NCBI GenBank assembly: GCA_023415815.1
Contig: JAEZJL010000060.1
Span: 1-14,778, forward strand
DNA from: Bacillota bacterium
Lineage (GTDB): Bacteria; Bacillota; Clostridia; Acetivibrionales; DTU013
Length of the DNA stretch: 14,778 nucleotides
Direction: 5' to 3'
Shown piece by piece: positions 7,226-13,516 of the stretch (the stretch's first letter is position 1; every line of letters starts with the position of its first letter). The notes beneath the pieces were generated by a model, which saw only the letters and a list, made by a program, of their open reading frames with translations, had not been told where the DNA came from and made no database searches. A program made the translations under genes and the position numbers.

Positions 7226-9021
7226 CAATTTGCTCCTTTCTCCTTGACGACGACGAATGCCGACGCCTTCAGCGAAGGGTCGGGAATGCTCTGCACCCTG
7301 ACCTCGTATACGCCTTCTTTGTTCGGAGCCGTATAGATACCGTTCGGCTCAACCGTCCCGCCGTTTTCCTCAGCGACGCTCCAGTTGCAGGGAGTCTCTT
7401 CGGTGTTGTAGAAAATGGCCTTAAAATATGCGGTCTCACGGGGGGCGACCGAGATCGTGTCAGGCTTGACGAACAGGCAGCCGTCCCTGCGCGCTTCGGA
7501 TGCTCCCAATGCCGCAGGAGTCCTGAAAGCATGCCATTTTATTTTAAGGTAGAGCGCAGTCGTGGTTTCCAGAAGCTTCAGCCCAACGACGAACGTGCCC
7601 CGCTCCTCATAATTCAGAGCGCACAGCTCGCAGGCTGGAAGCCGGGCGTCGTATTCCGAGCCACGGAAGATATCCGGGTCCCCGTACGCCGTAAAATTGC
7701 CGCGGGCGAGCTTTTCGCTGACGGAGGAGGATTCGATCCCCAATACGATCGTGACCACTCCTTTTCCCAGCCCGTGCATGATTTCGTCGGAATGGAATTT
7801 TTGCTTGGGCCGCGGGTTGAAGCCGAGCGGAATTTCGATCGTGCCCGACGAGCTGGAGGGCTCTTCCGGCTGAGATGAATCGGCGGCGCTTTTCTGCCCT
7901 CCGCGGGCAGCCGGTACGCCGGGGGGAGTGACCGCGCCGTCAAGCGGAGGGAAATAAGCGCTCAGCTGGTTATCCAGCTGCAGGAGAAGAGGATTATATA
8001 CATATTGCTCAAAAGGCATAGACTTTACGGATTCAATGATATAAGCGGCGTTTGAGCGGAAGATCCCGATACGCGCAAGATAAAGGGGTTTATTGCGGCT
8101 GCTGCCCGACGCCTCGTCCATTGAAACCGAAAAATATTTCTCCTTCACGATTTCGGGCAGGTCCCTGCGGATCACATTGATGTCGAAATCCACGGCCTCC
8201 TTCGGCGCAGATACGTCCTCCCGGGCTTTGAATCTGAAGCTTTGCGGGGAGACCGACATGCGGGCCTCAGCCCCGGCGCCTCCGGGCGGTATTAAGGTAT
8301 AGGTCAGCCTATACCTGTCCGGCAGGCCCTCCGGAGTATCGTTGAAGCAGACGCGGATAGCGTTGGAGCCGTCGGATGTATTGAAGTAAGGCGAATCAAT
8401 GGTATACTCGAAGGAAAGATCCCGGCCGGCCGTATGTTTTTCAATATCCACACTGAGGCTGAAGGGCCTGAGGGCGGAAACGGTGCGGGGAACGCTCTGG
8501 GTGACGGTAATGTCCCTGGCTGAGAAAATCGTCTTGCGCGAGACAAAGTCGTCTATCAGGGAATACGGCTCCGGATCCGGCTCCTTATCGGTGACGAAAA
8601 GACGGAAGGATTCCCTCACACGGCTGAATTCCGAGGCGCTTTCAGCCGTGTCGCCCAGGGTGCGGGCGATGGCGTAGACAGGATCGTGCGGCTCCTCGGC
8701 GTATTCTATGCAGAGATACAAAACACTGCCCGAGGTTGCGTCATAGCCGTCGATGCCGGACAGCTTGCGGAGGATGGATTCATTCAGCACGATTTCCCTG
8801 CCCGTGCTGTCTATCGCCGCCCCGGCTTCTATCATGACGGAACCGTCGTCGACGCTGTAGGTATTCAGACCGCATATTACGCCGGTGCCGAAAAGATATC
8901 TGCTGAGGAATCTTCTTTTGTCGTTCATGTACTTTTGTTCCAGCTCAAAGTCCGCAACGGTAAGAAGCTTGCCGTAAAAGAATTTATTCCTCTCAAAAGG
9001 CCTGTAGTTCAGGTTTTTCAA
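7225..9021 (-). CDS. Contractile-injection-associated protein with C-terminal Ig-like domain (putative)
   Basis: The 598-aa product starts with NYRPFERNKFFYGKLLTVAD, followed by a helical FELEQKYMNDKRRFLSRYLF and VICGLNTYSV. I associate this N-terminal type (G-K/R-L-L-T-x-x-D-F, then an E-Q-x-Y-x-x-x-K-R-R helix, then G-x-G-V-x-C-G-L) with accessory genes of phage-tail-like injection clusters; that is memory, not a search. A beta-rich middle follows, then a Pro/Ser-rich linker (about 358-393), a conserved-looking block (about 394-500, with HSDEIMHGLGKG), and an Ig-like domain (about 515-592, with the typical NGIYTAPNKEGVYEV). There is no signal peptide. It is the first gene of the left operon. 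The start codon is TTG: an in-frame stop lies three codons upstream and no in-frame ATG is available there. The AAAGG site is 11 bases away, which is long. Confidence 0.62.
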   Translation of the reverse strand: MKNLNYRPFERNKFFYGKLLTVADFELEQKYMNDKRRFLSRYLFGTGVICGLNTYSVDDGSVMIEAGAAIDSTGREIVLNESILRKLSGIDGYDATSGSVLYLCIEYAEEPHDPVYAIARTLGDTAESASEFSRVRESFRLFVTDKEPDPEPYSLIDDFVSRKTIFSARDITVTQSVPRTVSALRPFSLSVDIEKHTAGRDLSFEYTIDSPYFNTSDGSNAIRVCFNDTPEGLPDRYRLTYTLIPPGGAGAEARMSVSPQSFRFKAREDVSAPKEAVDFDINVIRRDLPEIVKEKYFSVSMDEASGSSRNKPLYLARIGIFRSNAAYIIESVKSMPFEQYVYNPLLLQLDNQLSAYFPPLDGAVTPPGVPAARGGQKSAADSSQPEEPSSSSGTIEIPLGFNPRPKQKFHSDEIMHGLGKGVVTIVLGIESSSVSEKLARGNFTAYGDPDIFRGSEYDARLPACELCALNYEERGTFVVGLKLLETTTALYLKIKWHAFRTPAALGASEARRDGCLFVKPDTISVAPRETAYFKAIFYNTEETPCNWSVAEENGGTVEPNGIYTAPNKEGVYEVRVQSIPDPSLKASAFVVVKEKGAN

Positions 9022-9138
9022 ATCATATCATACCTTTCATAATAGTTTCGGCTTGCCGCAGGCCGTATGTCCCGCCGGTGCGGGAGCAGGCGGCGCAAAG
9101 GGTAAACTGCGGGTATGGCAGGATAATTTTCTGCACCC

Positions 9139-9167
9139 ATTATAGACCATGTACGGGCCGAGAAATA
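9139..9167 (-). promoter_or_regulatory. Candidate promoter of the left operon
   Basis: On the minus strand a perfect TATAAT lies at 9139-9144. The -35 position at 17-base spacing reads TATTTC (9162-9167), a poor match to TTGACA, so activation or weak expression is possible. It would give a leader of about 110 bases before the TTG start, containing the CCCGC/GCGGG hairpin at 9071-9084. Confidence 0.5.
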
Positions 9168-9251
9168 TTAAAAAAGGACGAAGAGCGGACTTGAGGGGAT
9201 AAAAAGCATATGGGTAATGATGAAATGTGACCGGAAAAGTAAAGGCCATGC

Positions 9252-9301
9252 GCCCCTCCGTATTGCGGAGCAGGAGGGCCCGGCGGACTGACGTTCGCCG
9301 G
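9252..9301 (-). terminator. Hairpin cluster after the glucosidase gene, possible transcript end
   Basis: Two inverted repeats start 22 bases after the GH1 stop codon. The first pairs CCGGCG with CGCCGG around a 10-base loop. The second pairs CTCCG with CGGAG around a 5-base loop, and can alternatively form a longer stem with the flanking GCCC(C)TCC/GGAGGGC sequences. No run of U follows, so this may be a factor-dependent end, a processing or stability element, or chance. Confidence 0.35.
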
Positions 9302-9322
9302 ACCCAGAGGTTTGAGGTTGTT

Positions 9323-10675
9323 TTACAGATTATTCCCGTTTGAAAGTATCGTATCGCGGTACCATAGGGCGGAATCCTTGAGTATGCGCTCCTGTGTTTC
9401 GAAATCGCAGTAGACCATGCCGAAGCGCTCTGTAAAGCCCTTGGACCATTCAAAGTTGTCCGTCACTGTCCAGCTGAAATAGCCGCGGATATCCACTCCG
9501 TCATCGGCCGCGCGCCGCAGCTCCAGCAGGTAGCGGTGCAGGAAATCGATGCGCCCGGGGTCGTGCACCCTGCCGTCCAGCGAGACCGTATCGGGGCAGG
9601 AAATGCCGTTTTCGGTGAGGTAGATGGGCTTTTTGTAGCGTTCGGCGAGGAATTTCGGTCCCCAGTAGAGCGACTCGGGCGTTACGGGCCATTTGCTGCC
9701 TGTGAAAGCATAGCCCGGCTTGCGTCGTACCGTCTCATAGCCGCCCCTGCCGTCCGAGCGGATGGCATGCCCGTTGTATATGTTGTGGCCCAGGAAATCC
9801 AGCGGCTGGCTTATGAGCTTCATATCGTCCGTCCCTATCCGGGGCATATGCCCGCCGTGAAGCTCGTACAGCTTCGCCGGATACTCCCCCAGGAAAACGG
9901 GGTCGTTCCACAAGGAAGCGCTCCAGAAGCAGCGGTCGGAGGGTATGTCGAAAAAGGCCTTGCGTGCGGCCTCGATATCCTCGGGTCTGTCTGTCTGCGG
10001 ATAGTGCCCGCTGCATGTGGGCGCCCAGCCGAGCCTCGCGTCCGGAATGGCCGAGCGCAGGGCCTGTACCGCGAGGCCATGGCCCAACAGCACGTTATGT
10101 GCCATGAGCAGGGTATCCCAGATGGGGAAGCTGATGCCGGGGGCCTGCGAAGTGCCGTCATAGCTGAGGCCGATAAAGCACTGGGGCTCGTTGAAGGTCA
10201 TTATGTTCTTCATGCGGTCGCCCAGGCGTCCCGCCAGGACCGAGGCATACTCGGCGAACCATTTGGGGCTGTCAGGGTTCATCCAGCCGCCGCGGCGGAA
10301 GAGCGCATAGGGGTAATCCCAGTGGAACAATGTCACATAAGGTGTGATTCCGGCCTCAAGCAGGCCGTCTATCAGGCGGTCGTAAAAATCCAGCCCCTTT
10401 TCATTCACTGCACCGAAGCCGTCCGGGAGGATGCGGGGCCATGAAACGGAGAAGCGGTAGGCATTGTAGCCCATCTCCCGCATGATGTCCACATCTTTTT
10501 GATACAGACGGTAATGGTCGCAGGCCGTATCGCCGTTGCAGCCGTCGAAAATGCGGCCTTCCTGCCTGCAGAACATGTCCCACACGGAAAGGCCCTTGCC
10601 GTCCTCATAAGCCGCCCCCTCGATTTGATAGGAGGCGGTTGCTCCGCCCCAGGCAAAATCTTCTCTGAATCCCAT
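9323..10675 (-). CDS. GH1 family beta-glucosidase
   Basis: The 450-aa product matches the usual GH1 length, has no signal peptide and should act in the cytosol. It hydrolyses beta-linked glycosides with retention. The family landmarks are all present: the N-terminal FAWGGATASYQIEG, His118 in LFHWD, the acid/base Glu163 in TFNEP, the nucleophile Glu355 in YLTENGI, and the sugar-binding Trp402, Glu409 and Trp410 in SWTVTDNFEW. Glu409-Trp410, instead of the Ser found in 6-phospho-beta-glucosidases, argues for unphosphorylated substrates, which fits ABC import rather than PTS uptake. The start is ATG 10675, preceded by AGGGAG about 9 bases away; the frame extends 35 codons further up with no family-like sequence. 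It is the last gene of the VOC-SDR-GH1 operon, 65 bases after the SDR gene. The exact glycoside cannot be told. Confidence 0.95.
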   Translation of the reverse strand: MGFREDFAWGGATASYQIEGAAYEDGKGLSVWDMFCRQEGRIFDGCNGDTACDHYRLYQKDVDIMREMGYNAYRFSVSWPRILPDGFGAVNEKGLDFYDRLIDGLLEAGITPYVTLFHWDYPYALFRRGGWMNPDSPKWFAEYASVLAGRLGDRMKNIMTFNEPQCFIGLSYDGTSQAPGISFPIWDTLLMAHNVLLGHGLAVQALRSAIPDARLGWAPTCSGHYPQTDRPEDIEAARKAFFDIPSDRCFWSASLWNDPVFLGEYPAKLYELHGGHMPRIGTDDMKLISQPLDFLGHNIYNGHAIRSDGRGGYETVRRKPGYAFTGSKWPVTPESLYWGPKFLAERYKKPIYLTENGISCPDTVSLDGRVHDPGRIDFLHRYLLELRRAADDGVDIRGYFSWTVTDNFEWSKGFTERFGMVYCDFETQERILKDSALWYRDTILSNGNNL

Positions 10676-10700
10676 GATGCTGGTCTCCCTTCGGAATGCT

Positions 10701-10718
10701 CGGGGCCTTCCGGCCCCG
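10701..10718 (-). other. Intercistronic hairpin between the SDR and glucosidase genes
   Basis: CGGGGCC and GGCCCCG form a perfect 7-bp stem. On the minus-strand transcript the loop is GGAA, a GNRA-type tetraloop. There is no U-run after it, so it is not a standard terminator. It more likely protects or marks a processing site that lets the two genes be expressed at different levels. Confidence 0.55.
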
Positions 10719-10740
10719 TTGCGGATTTTGTCAAGCTTTA

Positions 10741-11433
10741 TCAGGCGTCCATAGGCTCGCCCTTGTAGTTTATGTACCACTCGCTGCGGGACATGGGCGT
10801 TTGGCCGGTCATCAGCCTATAAAAGCCCTCTGCCGATTCCTGCGGTTCTATCTGAGCCGTAGTCCTTCCCATCTCTGTATTCATCCGGCCGGGGTGCACC
10901 GAATAGAAATCAATGTCGGCGACAGCCAGGTTGAACATGCCGGAAACCTTGGTGGCCGCAGTCTTTGAAAGGGCGTAGCAGGGCACCCAGGTACCGCAGT
11001 TCTTTATCGCGGGGCCCTCGGAGGTTACGGTAAGGAGTTTGCCGCCTTTTTTCAGGGCGGAGCAGAAGCTCTTCGCCACGATGACGGCGCCGATGGTATT
11101 GACCTCGAAGGTTTTGCGCAGCTCCGCCACATCGCATTGATGGATCAAATTAACCCTGTCGCCCGGCAGCAGGACGCCCGCCACGTTGCAAAGCGCGTCG
11201 GCCTTCCCGAAAAATCCGGTGCACAGCTCCGCGCCCTTGCGTATCTCGTTTTCATCCGTTACGTCGGCCCGGAACACCATTAGTCTTTCACCGTACAGCA
11301 GCCTCAGCTCCTCCAGCGACGGCGGCGTTTTACGCTCGACAGCGCCCGCAGCCACCGTATGCCCCTCTGCGAGGAATTTCCGCGAAAGCTCCAGGCCGAG
11401 TCCCTGTGTCGCGCCTATGATCACTACGTTCAT
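10741..11433 (-). CDS. Short-chain dehydrogenase/reductase (SDR)
   Basis: The 230-aa product is a classical SDR, an NAD(P)-dependent oxidoreductase. The nucleotide-binding glycine motif is GATQGLG (7-13), the NAG-type motif is NVAG (83-86), and the catalytic residues appear to be Asn111... Ser138 (TVTSEG), Tyr153 and Lys157 (YALSK), followed by the PGR/M-N-T-E-M segment after the active site. No acidic residue typical of NAD specificity is obvious after the second strand, so the cofactor is open. ATG 11433 is the start: AGGAGG lies 8 bases before it, and the 32 codons above it carry no SDR-like sequence. The gene sits 73 bases after the VOC gene and before the glucosidase, so it may oxidise or reduce a sugar or an aglycone released by hydrolysis. 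The substrate is unknown. Confidence 0.9.
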   Translation of the reverse strand: MNVVIIGATQGLGLELSRKFLAEGHTVAAGAVERKTPPSLEELRLLYGERLMVFRADVTDENEIRKGAELCTGFFGKADALCNVAGVLLPGDRVNLIHQCDVAELRKTFEVNTIGAVIVAKSFCSALKKGGKLLTVTSEGPAIKNCGTWVPCYALSKTAATKVSGMFNLAVADIDFYSVHPGRMNTEMGRTTAQIEPQESAEGFYRLMTGQTPMSRSEWYINYKGEPMDA

Positions 11434-11506
11434 CAGGTCCGCCTCCTTAAGCGTTATAAATTTGTTTAAACCATGGGCGGCAAATATCCAGGGGTCCACC
11501 GGGCCT

Positions 11507-11968
11507 TTAATAGCTTTCGAGCAGCTCAACGAGGCATTTCAGGTCGCCTGCGGCGTCCATATAGGCGTATTCGCCGCTTCCGTCGTTGTATTTTCCGCGC
11601 TGCACGCATTTCATGCCGAAGTTTTCACACGCCAGGATCTTGCCGTCCATGCCCTTGATGTTGAAGGCGATGTGATGAATCCCCTCGCCGTGGCTGTCGA
11701 GGAAATCCTGCCAGGTGCTCTTGACGCCGTTGGGCTGGATGAGCTCGATCTGGACGTTGGGGCCTGCGTTGAAGAATGCCATAGTGCAGTTGGCGTACGG
11801 GGCAGGCTCGCCCATCACCGTGGTGCCGGTCACTTCAAATTTACCGCCGTCGACATTTACCGGCGTCTCCACGCCAAAGAATTCGGCAAATTTTCTCTTT
11901 GTTTTTTCGATGTCCCTTACGATGAACCCCACCTGCGTAAGTATGTTCGTATCAATAATACCAGCCAT
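11507..11968 (-). CDS. VOC/glyoxalase-fold protein
   Basis: The 153-aa product has the paired beta-alpha-beta-beta-beta layout of the vicinal oxygen chelate family and resembles methylmalonyl-CoA epimerase and related lyases. Visible marks are the VGFIVRDIEKTK start, IELIQP (74-79), GIHHIAFNI (96-104) and a closing VELLE (147-151). The usual metal ligands would fall at Gln12, Glu75, His99 and Glu148. The first is His in most relatives (DHIGI-type), so the metal site is altered or the alignment is off by one. Start ATG 11968 follows GAGG by about 9 bases; a TTG three codons upstream lacks such spacing. The association with an SDR and a GH1 glycosidase suggests work on a sugar or aglycone, not on methylmalonyl-CoA. 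Family is confident; reaction is unknown. Confidence 0.85.
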   Translation of the reverse strand: MAGIIDTNILTQVGFIVRDIEKTKRKFAEFFGVETPVNVDGGKFEVTGTTVMGEPAPYANCTMAFFNAGPNVQIELIQPNGVKSTWQDFLDSHGEGIHHIAFNIKGMDGKILACENFGMKCVQRGKYNDGSGEYAYMDAAGDLKCLVELLESY

Positions 11969-11988
11969 TTGCAGCAACCTCTCTCATT

Positions 11989-12102
11989 TTATATTTTTTT
12001 AAAACGATATTGCGTAAATCCGATTGACCGCGCCGGCATAACCGGCAGTATTTTTTGGGGAAAGCCGTGGAAGGACCGGATTAAAAGCAGCTCTCGATTC
12101 AT
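11989..12102 (-). CDS. Possible 37-aa small protein or leader ORF
   Basis: An ATG at 12102 opens a 37-codon frame ending in TAA, 20 bases before the VOC start. It has one of the best ribosome binding sites in the window, GGAGGAGGTG six bases upstream. The product begins MNRELLLIRSFHGF and is basic (Arg and Lys rich at the end), with no membrane helix or known motif. It may be a leader peptide coupling translation to the VOC gene, a small protein, or a chance ORF after a real site whose original gene has decayed. I recognise no family. Confidence 0.4.
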   Translation of the reverse strand: MNRELLLIRSFHGFPQKILPVMPARSIGFTQYRFKKI

Positions 12103-12106
12103 TGGG

Positions 12107-12117
12107 CACCTCCTCCC
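12107..12117 (-). promoter_or_regulatory. Strong ribosome binding site before the small ORF
   Basis: On the minus strand the sequence is GGGAGGAGGTG, a long match to the 16S tail, spaced well for the ATG at 12102. No other start codon near it leads into a known gene. Confidence 0.6.
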
Positions 12118-12151
12118 GACATAATTTTAGCTGCCTCCCCGCATCACCTGT

Positions 12152-12163
12152 AAACACGTTTTC
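12152..12163. promoter_or_regulatory. LacI-type operator-like site at the enzyme operon
   Basis: AAACACGTTTTC is one of four sites in this window that share ACACGTTTT around a central CG, as LacI-family operators do. It lies just after one candidate promoter and overlaps the -35 of another, so binding should block expression of the VOC-SDR-GH1 genes. Confidence 0.65.
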
Positions 12164-12170
12164 AAAATAG

Positions 12171-12199
12171 AGCATATAAAAACGAATAACCTATGTAAA
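12171..12199 (-). promoter_or_regulatory. Candidate promoter of the VOC-SDR-GH1 operon
   Basis: On the minus strand TTTACA (12194-12199, overlapping the lacI stop) is 17 bases from TATGCT (12171-12176). Transcription would start near 12164, placing the operator-like site at about +1 to +12, as in the lac operon. A second possibility is TTTACA (12149-12154) with TAAAAT (12124-12129), but its 19-base spacer is long and the start would fall inside the ribosome binding site. Confidence 0.45.
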
Positions 12200-13246
12200 G
12201 CTCGGATCGTCGTCGAGCTTACGGCAGGATTCGCGTTCTATCAGCCTGCCGGGGAAAAATTCCGTGGCGGGAACGTCCTCTTTTTGCTCGACGGCCGCGA
12301 TTGTGCGGGAGACGAGGGAAAAGAAGATTTTCTCGAAATCGAAGGCAAAGGAGGTTAGCTTGGGGTTCAGCAGCTTTGCGCCTTCGTGCCCGTCTATGCC
12401 GATCACGGAGATCTGGCCGGGAATCGTTATATTCGCCTCCTCAAGGGCCTTGTATACGCCGAAGGCCGCGGCGTCGTTGTTGGCGCAGATCACCGTGGGA
12501 TACTCGCCGCAGCCGGCAAGAAGCTCCTTCGCCGCTTTGTACCCGCCGATCTCCGTCACGTCGCCGTAATACATCCACTCCCGGCGTATTTCGATATTGT
12601 GCGCCTGGAGTCCTTTGATGAAGCCCTCGTGGCGCTTGACCGAGCAGAAGCGGTTCATGTTGCCGTCGATGACCGCGATTTTCCTGTGCCCCAGGCCGCA
12701 CACATAGTCGATCACCTTCTCACCCGTGTTGACTTCAAAGTTGACGGAGATGCGGTTCGGCTCATTGCGGTCCGGATGGTAGTGGTCAAATATGCCGACG
12801 ATTTTCCCGCGTGAGATCAGCTCCTCTATCACCGGCTCATTGTTGTTGACGCCTATGAAAATACCGGCGTCTACACGACCCTGCATGAAAATGCGCTTTA
12901 CCCAGCTGATATTTTCCTCGTCCTTCAGGTTTTTTACGATGCAGGTAAGCACAAGATATCCAAGCTCTGCGGCGATCTCCGTGACGTGCACGAAAAAGGC
13001 GCTGCACTGGATATCGTTTGCTATGGTGCCGCTGGAAACCCAGAAGAAGCCCAGAGTGCCGGTTCTTTTACCCGCAAGCAGCTGTCCGGAAAGCAGGGGG
13101 TAGTATTCGTTTTCATTGATGATCTTCATGACGCGCTCCCGCGTCTCGTCGGGCACGTTGCTGTAGCCGTTCACAACCCTGCTGACAGTACTGCGGGATA
13201 CGCCCGCGAGCCGGGCGATTTCGGCGCTGTTCGGTTTCTTTTTCAT
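12191..13246 (-). CDS. LacI-family transcriptional regulator
   Basis: The 351-aa product is a typical LacI/GalR repressor: a DNA-binding helix-turn-helix (about 7-26, SAEIARLAGVSRSTVSRVV), a hinge segment with GQLLAGKRT (54-62), and a periplasmic-binding-protein-like sugar sensor (from about 63). It lies between the enzyme operon downstream on its own strand and the divergent transporter gene, and operator-like sites sit in front of all three, including its own promoter. It most likely represses the locus until a glycoside or its product binds. The start is ATG 13246; a GGAAGGA site lies 11 bases away, while a closer GAGGG is only a base or two from the ATG. Effector sugar unknown. Confidence 0.93.
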   Translation of the reverse strand: MKKKPNSAEIARLAGVSRSTVSRVVNGYSNVPDETRERVMKIINENEYYPLLSGQLLAGKRTGTLGFFWVSSGTIANDIQCSAFFVHVTEIAAELGYLVLTCIVKNLKDEENISWVKRIFMQGRVDAGIFIGVNNNEPVIEELISRGKIVGIFDHYHPDRNEPNRISVNFEVNTGEKVIDYVCGLGHRKIAVIDGNMNRFCSVKRHEGFIKGLQAHNIEIRREWMYYGDVTEIGGYKAAKELLAGCGEYPTVICANNDAAAFGVYKALEEANITIPGQISVIGIDGHEGAKLLNPKLTSFAFDFEKIFFSLVSRTIAAVEQKEDVPATEFFPGRLIERESCRKLDDDPSFT

Positions 13247-13270
13247 TCCCTCTACGGTCCTTCCATCTTT

Positions 13271-13282
13271 AAAAACGTGTGC
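13271..13282. promoter_or_regulatory. LacI-type operator-like site in the lacI leader
   Basis: AAAAACGTGTGC is the reverse complement of GCACACGTTTTT, matching the other three sites over ACACGTTTT. It lies about 17-28 bases after the predicted lacI transcription start, which fits autorepression. Confidence 0.6.
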
Positions 13283-13305
13283 TTAAAATTATTATCATAG
13301 ATAGA

Positions 13306-13334
13306 ATAGTAACAAAAGGAAGCGGCTATGTCAA
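13306..13334 (-). promoter_or_regulatory. Promoter of lacI
   Basis: On the minus strand a perfect TTGACA (13329-13334) is exactly 17 bases from TACTAT (13306-13311), a near-consensus housekeeping promoter. The start would be near 13299, with a leader of about 50 bases that contains an operator-like site. Confidence 0.8.
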
Positions 13335-13425
13335 GATTTGGCCAGGAAAAATAGGGCCATAACGGCCTGCAGATGTATCAATAATGTAATCGAAGAGAAA
13401 AAGTGGCAAATTGTCCAATTCTATA

Positions 13426-13454
13426 TTGCAAACACGTTTTTATTATGGTAATAT
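13426..13454 (+). promoter_or_regulatory. Candidate promoter P1 of the transporter gene
   Basis: TTGCAA (13426-13431) is 17 bases from TAATAT (13449-13454), and TGG just before the -10 makes it an extended -10 type. The operator-like site at 13430-13440 lies in the spacer, so a bound repressor would exclude RNA polymerase. Confidence 0.55.
13430..13440. promoter_or_regulatory. LacI-type operator-like site, transporter copy 1
   Basis: AAACACGTTTT, identical over its core to the sites at 12152 and 13490, and placed between the -35 and -10 of P1. Confidence 0.65.
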
Positions 13455-13489
13455 GAGAATGGTCTGAGGGCAATATAATTCTATAAAAC

Positions 13490-13500
13490 AAACACGTTTT
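13490..13500. promoter_or_regulatory. LacI-type operator-like site, transporter copy 2
   Basis: AAACACGTTTT, exactly 60 bases after the first copy. It would sit about 30-40 bases after the P1 start and just ahead of the second -10 element. Confidence 0.65.
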
Positions 13501-13507
13501 CACTATC

Positions 13508-13516
13508 TGGTATAAA
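13508..13516 (+). promoter_or_regulatory. Second extended -10 element before the transporter gene
   Basis: TGG followed by TATAAA looks like an extended -10. The -35 position (ACAAAC at 17-base spacing) is poor, so this may be a weak second promoter or a relic of the duplication. Confidence 0.35.

Larger units (their letters stand above)
9022..9322. other. 300-base intergenic boundary between the two modules
   Basis: No convincing gene lies here. The stretch holds a promoter for the left operon and several GC-rich inverted repeats. Reading along the minus strand from the glucosidase stop: CCGGCG/CGCCGG (9280-9285 with 9296-9301), CTCCG/CGGAG (9256-9260 with 9266-9270) and CCCGC/GCGGG (9071-9075 with 9080-9084). 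None is followed by a clean U-run, so no standard intrinsic terminator can be claimed. Confidence 0.6.
13417..13506 (+). repeat. 60-bp-spaced duplication of an operator/promoter unit
   Basis: The segments 13417-13446 and 13477-13506 match at 25 of 30 positions. Both begin AATTCTATA and share CAAACACGTTTT, and each is followed by a TGG plus AT-rich hexamer. The offset is exactly 60 bases. Confidence 0.8.

Noticed and set aside
9536..10444. Long plus-strand open frame of about 300 codons opposite the glucosidase gene
   Set aside because: It is antisense to an unmistakable GH1 gene, has no family-like sequence, and is expected by chance opposite a GC-rich gene.
12032..12056. Terminator-like GCCGG/CCGGC hairpin followed by TTTTTT on the plus strand
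   Set aside because: The stem is only 5 bp, the run is separated from it by several bases, and no plus-strand gene lies upstream.
11186..12124. Long plus-strand open frame of about 310 codons opposite the SDR and VOC genes
   Set aside because: It spans two well-supported minus-strand genes and their gap, with no recognisable domain.
12149..12164. CcpA cre site at the enzyme operon
   Set aside because: The right half fits the cre pattern but the left half lacks the required TG spacing around the CG; a local LacI operator explains all four copies better.
13355..13367. GGCC-ATAAC-GGCC small hairpin in the lacI/transporter gap
   Set aside because: Four base pairs only, upstream of both divergent promoters, with no sign of function.
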